DNA from: Diorhabda sublineata
Taxonomy: Eukaryota > Arthropoda > Insecta > Coleoptera > Chrysomelidae
Reading direction: 5' to 3'
NCBI RefSeq assembly: GCF_026230105.1
Contig: NC_079477.1
Location: 4,903,001-4,967,000 of the forward strand
Length of the DNA stretch: 64,000 bases
Position numbers and translations under genes: made by a program
The notes under the pieces: generated by a model
Told to the model about the DNA's origin: nothing
Seen by the model: the letters and a program-made list of their open reading frames with translations, nothing else
The model's database searches: none
Part shown: positions 55,601 through 64,000 of the stretch, piece by piece
Position numbering within the stretch: position 1 is the first letter of the stretch
Layout: the number at the start of each line of letters is the position of its first letter

Positions 55601-58600
55601 ATGGTTCAGAATTTTTAGTACTTTTAAACCTGGAAGAACGATCAAACAAATTGAGCGATCAGTAAAACAATACTGATCTCGTAGATATGGAAATGGCTCG
55701 GAATTTTTAGTACTTTTAAACCTGGAAGAATGATCAAACAAATTGAGCGATCAGTAAAACAATACTGATCTCGTAGATATGGAAATGGTTCGGAATTTTT
55801 AGCACTTTTAAACCTGGAAGAATGATCAAACAAATTGAGCGATCAGCCGTAGATATGGAAATGGTTCGAAATTTTTAGTACTTTTAAACCTGGAAGAACG
55901 ATCAAACAAATTGAGCGATCAGCCAAACAATACTGATCTCGTAGATATGGAAATGGCTCGGAATTTTTAGTACTTTTAAACCTGGAAGAATGATCAAACA
56001 AATTGAGCGATCAGTAAAACAATACTGATCTCGTAGATATGGAAATGGTTCGGAATTTTTAGCACTTTTAAACCTGGAAGAATGATCAAACAAATTGAGC
56101 GATCAGCCGTAGATATGGAAATGGTTCGAAATTTTTAGTACTTTTAAACCTGGAAGAACGATCAAACAAATTGAGCGATCAGCCAAACAATACTGATCTC
56201 GTAGATATGGAAATGGTTCGGAATTTTTAGTACTTTTAAACCTGGAAGAACGATCAAACAAATTGAGCGATCAGCCAAACAATACTGATCTCGTAGATAT
56301 GGAAATGGTTCGGAATTTTTAGCACTTTTAAACCTTGAAGAATGATCAAACAAATTGAGCGATCAGCCGTAGATATGGAAATGGTTCGAAATTTTTAGTA
56401 CTTTTAAACCTGGAAGAACGATCAAACAAATTGAGCGATCAGCCAAACAATACTGATCTCGTAGATATGGAAATGTTCAGAATTTTTAGTACTTTTAAAC
56501 CTGGAAGAATGATCAAACAAATTGAGCGATCAACCAAACAATATTGATCACATAGATATGGAAATGGTTCGGAATTTTTAGCACTTTTAAACCTGGAAGA
56601 ATGATCAAACAAATTGAGCGATCAGCCGTAGATATGGAAATGGTTCGAAATTTTTAGTACTTTTAAACCTGGAAGAACGATCAAACAAATTGAGCGATCA
56701 GCCAAACAATACTGATCTCGTAGATATGGAAATGGTTCGGAATTTTTAGTACTTTTAAACCTGGAAGAACGATCAAACAAATTGAGCGATCAGCCAAATA
56801 ATACTGATCTCGTAGATATGGAAATGGTTCGGAATTTTTAGTACTTTTAAACCTGGAAGAATGATCAAACAAATTGAGCGATTAGCCAAACAATATTGAT
56901 CTCGTAGATATGGAAATGGTTCGGAATTTTTAGTACTTTTAAGCCTGGAAGAACGATCAAACAAATTGAGCGATCAGCCAAACAATACTGATCTCGTAGA
57001 TATGGAAATGTTCAGAATTTTTAGTACTTTTAAACCTGGAAGAATGATCAAACAAATTGAGCGATCAACCAAACAATATTGATCACATAGATATGGAAAT
57101 GGTTCGGAATTTTTAGCACTTTTAAACCTGGAAGAATGATCAAACAAATTGAGCGATCAGCCGTAGATATGGAAATGGTTCGAAATTTTTAGTACTTTTA
57201 AACCTGGAAGAACGATCAAACAAATTGAGCGATCAGCCAAACAATACTGATCTCGTAGATATGGAAATGGTTCGGAATTTTTAGTACTTTTAAACCTGGA
57301 AGAACGATCAAACAAATTGAGCGATCAGCCAAATAATACTGATCTCGTAGATATGGAAATGGTTCGGAATTTTTACTACTTTTAAACCTGGAAGAACGAT
57401 CAAACAAATTGAGCGATCAGCCAAACAATACTGATCTCGTAGATATGGAAATGGTTCGGAATTTTTAGTACTTTTAAACCTGGAAGAACGATCAAACAAA
57501 TTGAGCGATCAGCCAAACAATACTGATCTCGTAGATATGGAAATGGCTCGGAATTTTTAAGGCTTTTAAACCTGGACTCAAGCAAATTGAGCGATCAGCC
57601 AAACAATACTGATCACGTAGATATGGAAATGGTTAGGAAATTTTAGCACTTTTAAATTTGTACCTCTGCTTGTTGTCAGCGAATGCTTCTATTTTATACA
57701 AATTCCGACATTGTACTGTATCTGGTGGTCGGAGTATGTAGTATAAATTTCATAATAAGCTAAAATTTTACTTATGAGATTTTATCGACTCTGTATTATT
57801 TAAAATCTTCGATAATTTTTATCACCTGCGTTTTGGCATTCATTAAAGTGACAAGATTGTTATATCCATTCAAAAAAAGGTGAAAATATATTAACATACA
57901 TATTTATTACCAATAAATTGATCTGATCTCTTCGGAGTTATACTAAGTACATTGAAAACGATTATATTTATAACGTGACGATAGTCTTCTAAGGAAACTT
58001 ACTCATTAGGAATATTGCTAATGTCATCATGGATATCTCTTTTGAACAAAGTGAATCTGCTTTTCACATCGTGGGGTAGATCAAAGTTCATCCTTACTGT
58101 ATAACCACAAGCAACAACTTGATTGTAAGGAAGAGTATTTAATTTTCCATTGAAACGAAACTACAAAAAATATTCATAATCATAAAGCAATAAATATAAA
58201 ATCATAATTATGAAAAAAAGCTTGATTAGATAGCCTATCTAACCTAACTGATACAATGTTTTTAATACATCTTAGATTTTCATATAAAAAATAAAATTAA
58301 TTTGCTAACAGGAAGCAAAAGAAACATAAAACTTTAAATGGGCAGTTGATTAGATTATACTTAAGACAAAAGACGAAGGCTAAAAACGAAAAATGTTATG
58401 GTTTCCATTTGTGTATTGTGTACCGAGACCAAAACCCAAATTCCAGTAGTGACGAGTCGGTTATACTTCTTGTAAATTGTAAATTCACCTTGTAATGGAA
58501 AACAAGTACTGTCAGAGGAAGAATAAGACAGTCATTTGTTGTTATATTATTACAAAAAGAAGAAAGAATCGATTGAATTCAATTATAAACTAAGTCTAAC

Positions 58601-61205
58601 TAATAAATTACAGGACATAGAACAGAACACACAGATAAAAAATACGAGCTGATACAAAATAAAAAGAAAACCTATAGTATGGACGAGATCTGTCTATTAA
58701 ATAACGAGACTGCGCGCCTAGAGGGCGCCCTAGGCGGGTAGGGTGAAAAACGAGTAGTGCATTGGGTATCTAGATATCTTGTTCCGTCACTGAATTTGTG
58801 CAATAGCGGTTCGAAAAAAAACTCCGACTGGGTGCTATAAATTGTTGCAAGAGGCCTATGGGGACAATTCTCCATCTCGTGCGGTTGTTTTTGAGTGCTG
58901 TAAGCGCTTTAGTGAAGGCCGAGAGAGCACTGAAGATGACCAGCGCCCAGGTCGCCCTGTGACTGTTTCAACTCCGGAAACAGAGTATATTGAGGGGGAG
59001 CATTCGAATATAGAATAATTATTATATTAAAACCCTTGTTCGTAACAAGTCTCGTTTTTTAATAACCAGACCTCGTACCTCAATTCACATAAAGCAGAAG
59101 ACAGACAGACAGACATTTGTACTGGAACAGAGAAGAGAAAAAAGAAGTCATAAAAAGTGAAAGTAAAATATGAGAATATGAATATGAAAATAAGAGATTG
59201 ATAGGTATATTGAAGGAACGAAAGTGGCAATGGCGTGGGAAACAATAAGAAATGTGAGAAAGGAAGAAAAACAACAGAATAATTTCAATCTAATAGAAAT
59301 AAGTCAACCAAGAAGTAGAAGCGCTAACAGTAGACGAAATTTGGAAAACTTCACAACTGTCAAAAAATTGAAAGACTGTAGAACCCGGTAATATTCCCCT
59401 TGTGTTGATGAAACAAAATATTACACAAAATTATAACAAAGCTATTCAATAAGTGCCTGTTGAAGAAGTGTGACAATTATCGTGGCATTAGTGTAACTAG
59501 CGCAATGGTAAACTTGTACGGCATAGTTTTGAAAAATAGGATTTAAAAAAATATTATTGAAATAGAAGTACAGAACGGATTTGTATTGATAATACATTCA
59601 TTTTACAACAAATACTAGAGAACCGTAAAGCCAGAAATTTAGCCACTCACCTCGTATTTGTTAATCTCGAAAAGACCTACGACACGATGCAGTTGAAAAC
59701 GCTTTTTGATATATTGATAAAATCTGACCTCAGCAGTGTTTATATTTGAGCTATTCAGACCAAATACAGAAAGTCAAAAGCACGTAGTCGTGTTGGGAAA
59801 TACCGTATCAAAACCATTTTCGTATTCGAAAGGTTTGAGACAAGGGTGTAGTTTATCACCAACATTATTTGAAATATATATTCAGGAAGCTCTAATTAGT
59901 TGGAGAACTAAAATTTCAAGAATGGGAATTGAGATAGAGGATCAGTGATTAACAACTGTTTATAAAATTATTTGATGAGGATATATTCAGTACTTTTGAG
60001 TAAATAAAACAAAATTGGAATATAAATGAAATTTGATTCAAAACTGCCAATTCCCAAAAAGAACGATAACTGTATACGAAAAATTTGCATCAACATTAAG
60101 GTAATTTGGCTCTTATACATCTTAATTTCACAATAATGATGAATTTTTCGTTTAAGACAGTTGAAACTGGTTCGGTCTTAATATTATAATAAATCAATCA
60201 AATTTGAATATGTAGTAAATTCGCTTCAAAAAAGGAAACCAAAAAAGGAACGATAACTTTGAAAGAAAAATTGGCATTAACATTTAAATCGGTATTTATA
60301 CATCTCAACAATTTAACAAAAGTGGTGGATTGATTAAGTCCGTTGAAAATGATTCAGTTTAAATTACTTTTCACTATTGCTTCTCGGCGTTTTGTAGTTT
60401 TTGTTAATATATTAGGAAAACTATTTTAGTTGACTGGTGACTACTTGTGAAAGCTTATAGCTGAAGTTGTCTGCTTCCATGTCTCTCTTCCAAAAATTCA
60501 TCATTCAGAAATCACTATCTGATTCGAAATATTACTCCTTAACGTTTCATCTTTGTTTGAATCCAGTTGACATGATGTCTTATTTCAATTGATCCTCATC
60601 AGAAAAAGACGTCATTTCCAATGTTTTTCTACTTGATTTCAGTCTTCTGCGTGGGTTGCTCTCGCCAATTTACTCAAATAAAAAGATAAGTAAGTTTCGG
60701 ACTCTTGTCTCTGTCATGCTGTGAATCGCCACCTTTATAGCCACTCTAATTACTTGTTTTTTGGTGGCTTTCCTGGACCCAGCTTTCTCCTCTCAGGAAG
60801 GTCCAAAAAATAATATTTTGTTTGGCCTTCAATTGCATTACTATTTTCATTAGTCAAAATGCAGACTTATAATTGATCTAAACTATATTCACTGTATTAT
60901 CATAATAAATGAGCTCATTTTCTCATTTATGTCGCTCATATTATTTTTTTATAAAGTCTAGTTGTTTACTTGCGAGAACAATATTATTGTAAAATAGAAG
61001 CTTACAACTTCGAAAATAACAAAAACTGGGTCAATCTGAAAAGTTTCAAGATATAAAACTGAATACTTACAAAAAATTTACTACTTTTTGTAAAAACTAC
61101 TCTCCTCCTAACTCTACTTCTAGCCAAATCTGTCGAACAATGTATATTATAAATGAAAATCGATAGAAATATTATTGCAGTCAAACGAATTGAATTTCCG
61201 AACAT
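52501..61205 (-). CDS. gene E: divergent DM4/12-family protein (4 exons, 172 aa)
   Basis: Exons are 61071-61205, 58003-58160, 52774-52887 and 52501-52612, summing to 519 nt with phases 0, 2 and 2. Features are a signal peptide (residues 1-23), SRVRRRVVFTKSS at 30-42, a block with NQVVACGYTVRMNFDLPHDV, then FKRDIHDD where paralogues have a full second basic site. The core is ACVMKQICKAFSNFKFSETC (the usual DG before the cysteine is lost), and the tail has KCEHYEEVC. Exon 3 is 114 nt, as in gene C. No stop or frameshift is seen, so it is an intact but fast-diverging paralogue. Intron 2 holds a 3.5-kb satellite and mariner debris. Confidence 0.82.
52774..52887 (-). CDS. gene E exon 3
   Basis: 114 nt from TTTTAG to GAG|GTACAT, phase 2 to 2. 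It encodes QGLACVMKQICKAF and CGFFCDIGKIIM. Confidence 0.82.
53280..53620 (-). mobile_element. mariner C-terminal fragment
   Basis: The minus strand reads IIPDIAPSDYYLFRNSL (the P-x-S-P-D-L-A-P-S-D-Y box), then KFFSGTKFESKVDVEMFRPK. Frameshifted; inside gene E intron 2. Confidence 0.65.
53820..54110 (+). mobile_element. mariner-like fragment, second family
   Basis: Plus-strand pieces read GLLHHDNA, a broken VQEAQRRTASQ and LERVIQLNRDM. These follow the L-x-H-D-N-A-x-x-H...P-P-Y-S-P-D-L-A box of mariner transposases with frameshifts. It has the opposite orientation to the fragment at 53.3 kb. Confidence 0.5.
54160..57655. repeat. 92-bp satellite with 76-bp variant units
   Basis: About 39 units share ttgagcgatcagccaaacaa and gtagatatggaaatggttcg. 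Most units are 92 bp; some lack 16 bases after gatcagcc and are 76 bp, giving a 260-bp super-unit (92+92+76). The block from about 54400 to 55360 recurs at an offset of 1056 bp. A variant with gatcacatag occurs near 54265, 56545 and 57080. It lies in gene E intron 2. Minus-strand 63-codon frames recur only because the repeat recurs. Confidence 0.95.
58003..58160 (-). CDS. gene E exon 2
   Basis: 158 nt from acceptor TTTGTAG to donor AATGA|GTAAGT, phase 0 to 2. It encodes VVACGYTVRMNFDLPHDVKS. Confidence 0.83.
58683..59076 (+). mobile_element. mariner internal-deletion derivative with TIRs
   Basis: Terminal repeats: acgagatctgtctattaaat at 58683 and, inverted, acgaggtctggttattaaaa at 59076. 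Between them only the transposase N-terminus remains: YGDNSPSRAVVFECCKRFSE followed by GRESTEDDQRPGRPVTVSTP. The catalytic domain is deleted and the rest joins the right TIR. About 394 bp, in gene E intron 1. Confidence 0.88.
59315..59950 (+). mobile_element. LINE reverse transcriptase fragment
   Basis: The plus strand, with frameshifts, reads VDEIWKTSQLSKN, KCDNYRGISVTSAMVNLYGI (RT motif 1), VNLEKTYDT (degraded F-D-x-x-x-A-F-D), and KGLRQGCSLSPTLFEIYIQE (the RQG box). It stops before the YADD motif. In gene E intron 1. Confidence 0.85.
60030..60365. repeat. diverged tandem duplication of about 190 bp
   Basis: Segments from about 60040 and about 60225 share aacgataac, ttggcat/ttgcatcaacatt, tatacatct and gttgaaa motifs in the same order. 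Unit function unknown. Confidence 0.45.
60370..61070. other. gene E intron 1, nothing recognised
   Basis: No domain or repeat was recognised. Confidence 0.4.
61071..61205 (-). CDS. gene E exon 1
   Basis: 45 codons, donor TTTTTT|GTAAGT, phase 0. Signal peptide and RVRRR site. Confidence 0.83.
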
Positions 61206-61559
61206 CTTAACATTGTAAATGGTGAAAATTACAAACTATACTTGTTTGAAAAAAGAATAAATGAAATTTCTTGAACAAAAAGTAAATAACACAAACCGTT
61301 AAAAGTTAAAAGACAATACTAATTTATTGGAGCAATATAAAAGAGATACAAATTGGTTTTGTAAAGAAAGTATTCAAAACAAATAATAGAACTGTTGGAT
61401 AAAATAGTTATATCAACAAATACCCGTTATATACAAAGAAATAAGTTTGCTGGACCTGCGAAACAGACACACATGAACTAGATGAAACAAAAATTAACTA
61501 AACTAATTATTTATCAATTAGAAGTTAAGCTAAAAGTTTTATAGCTATCAGTTAAAATT

Positions 61560-61990
61560 GCAGGCAACTTCTTATATGATGAATCTAGCACTTTATTTTG
61601 CATTATGTATATCTTGTTATTGCAGTGTGGTTGCTGTAAACCACTGTAAACTTCTTGAAATGACAAGTGCTAGCATGCAATTCCTTGCGAGGTCAAAATA
61701 TTGCACGTTGCTTAACATTAGTCTCTTGCCATCGCATCATGGCTGCCACTATTAAAAATTCCATAAATAAAAGTAATCAAATTCCTAATATCTTTATTCA
61801 ATATCCAGTTTAAAAATAACAAAACTAAGTGAAGAAAACAAGTGAAAAGTCATCAGTGAATCAAAACGGAATCATGAGTTTTGCTATACAATTGGAATAA
61901 CTAAAAAATAATTAGCTAAAGACGTGATATCAGCAGATCAAAAACATTTGTAACACTGAGGTTAGAGTTTTAGTACTATATATGCTATAA
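61560..61990. repeat. second copy of the dispersed repeat seen at 150-720
   Basis: tattgcacgttgcttaacat and catcatggctgcca near 61700-61745 are inverted relative to the left copy. gacgtgatatcagcagatca near 61921 is direct. A further cacgttgcttagcttgaggtc lies near 62880. The mixed orientation indicates rearranged copies. Confidence 0.5.
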
Positions 61991-62150
61991 TAGCAGTATT
62001 AGGTAGATCAGTTGATTGATTGGAACACTTCTATAAAACTAAATTCTCAAGTTTTAACTTAGGAAGGTAGCCACTTTAGCAGACATACAGAAGAGAGTGA
62101 AATTAGCTTTTTTATTCGCAATATTTTAATCTTGTTTACGAGAGTGCATA

Positions 62151-62490
62151 GATATAGCTCGGCTGATCGATTATCAATTTCTTTTGCATCCAAGAAGTGT
62201 AGTTACCTTTGACTTAACAACTAACGAAATGTAAGTTAGACCAGCTTGAACATTTTAGTTATTTTGTAACCTAATCCTGGCGTGCTTTGTGGTAAATCTA
62301 ATCTTCTTGTTGATTCGTCGCAGATGTAGCTCAGCTCATCGATTATCAATTTCTTTTGCATCCAAGAAGTGTAGTTACCTTTGACTTGACAACTAACGAA
62401 ATGTAAGTTAGACCAGCTTGAACATTTTAGTTATTTTGTAAACTAATCGTGTGCTTTGTGGTAAATCTAATCTTGTTGTTGATACGTGAT
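62151..62490. repeat. 172-bp tandem duplication
   Basis: The unit beginning gatatagctc at 62151 is repeated from 62323 (gatgtagctc), sharing tttgcatccaagaagtgtag and most bases between. It lies between the 5' ends of genes E and D, which are transcribed apart. Confidence 0.85.
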
Positions 62491-63470
62491 TATATCATTT
62501 GTTTTATTTTATTGTAGAAAATTACGAGTATCTGGCAGAAATTAAGTACAAGAAGACAAAGGGTTAGTTTTAATTCGTAGCAACCAAGAAGCCTCAAAAG
62601 ATATTACATAAAGTGCGCACAAATAGTTTGCACACCAAAGCCTTAAGTATCTGTTTCAAGCATTATGAAAGGTTCTCAACCATGTATCATAGCTAATACA
62701 GGAAAAAAAGTACCAAAGCTTTGTAATCAATCAACTGATCTAATTGACATACGGTATATTGTTGAACCAGCAGTAAATAGATTTTCCTAGAATTACATGT
62801 ATAAAATTGGAACCAAACCGATAAGCTGAGCTTTATCTGGATATGCTTCTGATCGAGATATACTGTTTTACATTCTTTGCACGTTGCTTAGCTTGAGGTC
62901 AAGAGGTTGAGTGGCTCATATAAACGACTGAGGGTAAATAAAAGATAATATGATATAACCCAAAATTCAATTCGGTGGACGTACTAGAACTAGGATTGAA
63001 AATCGTTGTTATGAACCCCACTTTTTGTAAAAGATATTAAACAAAGCAAAACTAAAAGCAATCCGTTCCTTTGGTGTTGCTAAAACAAACATACTGATTA
63101 GATCTCGAAATTCAGTTATTTAAATTTACATAAAATACCAACGGAGACATATGGAAATTAACCCAAATAGTAATGTATAGCCTCGGCTAGTACGATGTGT
63201 TATTTTAGTCAGAAATCTTTTGATAAATAATTAACAGATTTGAATCAGGTAAATATACATTAATGAAGTAGTCGTATTGGGGTGTGTTTCTAATTGAATA
63301 TTAGATAAGCATTTAACGGATGACATCTTCAGCAATTGGGATGTTTTTGAATTAATAGATTTCTTCTCATTATGATGCTTTGTCTCTAAAATCCCAAATT
63401 TCTACTTTTGTTTTAGTAATTCTCAAAAACCAATTTATAGGTTATAATTGGCACTTGGATTATTTTTAAG

Positions 63471-63614
63471 ATGGTTAAACTACTGAATTTAATAATCATT
63501 AGTTACTTTGGATTATGTTTTGGAAAAAGTGATGTTACTATAGTCGATAAGTCTAACGTCTTTTTGAGCAGGAGAAAACGTTTTTTAATGTTTCCCCCTG
63601 GAAGCAATATGGCG
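63471..63614 (+). CDS. gene D: DM4/12-family protein, exon 1 only
   Basis: 48 codons from ATG to donor ATGGCG|GTAAGA, phase 0. Signal peptide (MVKLLNLIIISYFGLCFG, residues 1-18), then LSRRKRFLMFPPGSNMA, closely like exon 1 of genes A and B. The remaining exons should lie beyond 64000. It is divergent from gene E, whose start lies 2.3 kb to the left. Confidence 0.84.
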
Positions 63615-64000
63615 GTAAGATTTATTTACATTTTATTGTTATTAAAAATCTTCAGATTTTTGTTATTAGAAAATTATTTTTCCATTATGTAAGTTTGAGA
63701 AGCTTAATAAATATTTTGATTCAAAGATTTGTAAAGTGTAGCGTTATATACAGATAAGAAACCCAACAAAACAGTTCTTTAGCGTAGGAAATTTATTTGT
63801 GGACAAGATCCAAGGGTGTCCTCAAAGCATTGAAATTGAACAAAGGAAATTTTGAGAACAGAAACTACAATCATGGAAGGATAATAAAGCTTAAATGTTA
63901 GACCAAAAACAACGTAGATTTAAGGAAGCCTTCAAGAAAAGATATTCAAAATTAGCAACCATCTTTGATCAAATTTAACTTGGAATATCAAATTTGGGAT
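63615..64000. other. start of gene D intron 1
   Basis: No second exon is visible before the window ends. Confidence 0.6.

Noticed and set aside
54402..57585. Row of about 17 minus-strand frames of 61-63 codons with nearly the same translation
   Set aside because: They arise because a 92-bp satellite repeats. 92 is not a multiple of 3, each frame spans only two units, and there is no start context or splice logic. Not genes.

Overview
The window looks like AT-rich, intron-rich and transposon-rich nuclear DNA of an insect. The evidence is spliced genes with GT/AG introns of hundreds of bases to about 6 kb, a DM4/12-family gene cluster (as far as I know an arthropod family, abundant in insects), and debris of mariner, Tc1, ZBED-like hAT, R1- and jockey-like LINE, Penelope and Gypsy elements. 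A beetle is my best guess from the mix of elements, but the order cannot be proved from the sequence. Nothing looks bacterial or organellar.

Host genes. Five DM4/12 genes can be assembled exon by exon; no computed gene model was used. In order they are gene A (minus, 6615-14421, complete, 199 aa), gene B (minus, 21666-36623, five or more exons, at least 258 aa), gene C (plus, 44472-51868, complete, 212 aa), gene E (minus, 52501-61205, complete but divergent, 172 aa) and gene D (plus, first exon 63471-63614, running off the window). A, C and E share the intron phase pattern 0-2-2, so the cluster arose by duplication. Each encodes a small secreted protein: a signal peptide, a basic R-x-K/R-R-like site before a short hydrophobic block, usually a second basic site, a block with a G-x-x-C-x-x-x-x-x-C core, and a C-terminal cysteine pair. 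The biochemical role of this family is unknown to me.

Layout. 1-6600: dispersed repeats, a THAP-domain remnant, two LINE fragments, a possible conserved non-coding block and one unassigned exon candidate. 6.6-14.4 kb: gene A, whose intron 2 carries a 4.2-kb inverted-repeat element filled with 17 copies of a 186-bp repeat. 14.4-21.6 kb: LINE, Penelope, Tc1, hAT and mariner remnants. 21.7-36.6 kb: gene B, whose introns hold a hAT deletion derivative with a perfect 8-bp target duplication, a MITE, a foldback element, a 235-bp satellite and a collapsed Gypsy element. 36.6-44.5 kb: the divergent B/C intergenic region with an R1-like LINE end and ZBED-type hAT pieces. 44.5-51.9 kb: gene C, with exon 1 bracketed by inverted mariner copies. 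52.5-61.2 kb: gene E, with a 92/76-bp satellite in intron 2. 61.2-64 kb: repeats, then the start of gene D.

Three unrelated satellites each sit inside an intron of a different DM4/12 gene, and two of them carry a higher-order duplication. I found no RNA gene, CRISPR array or operon. Promoters and poly(A) sites could not be called with confidence.
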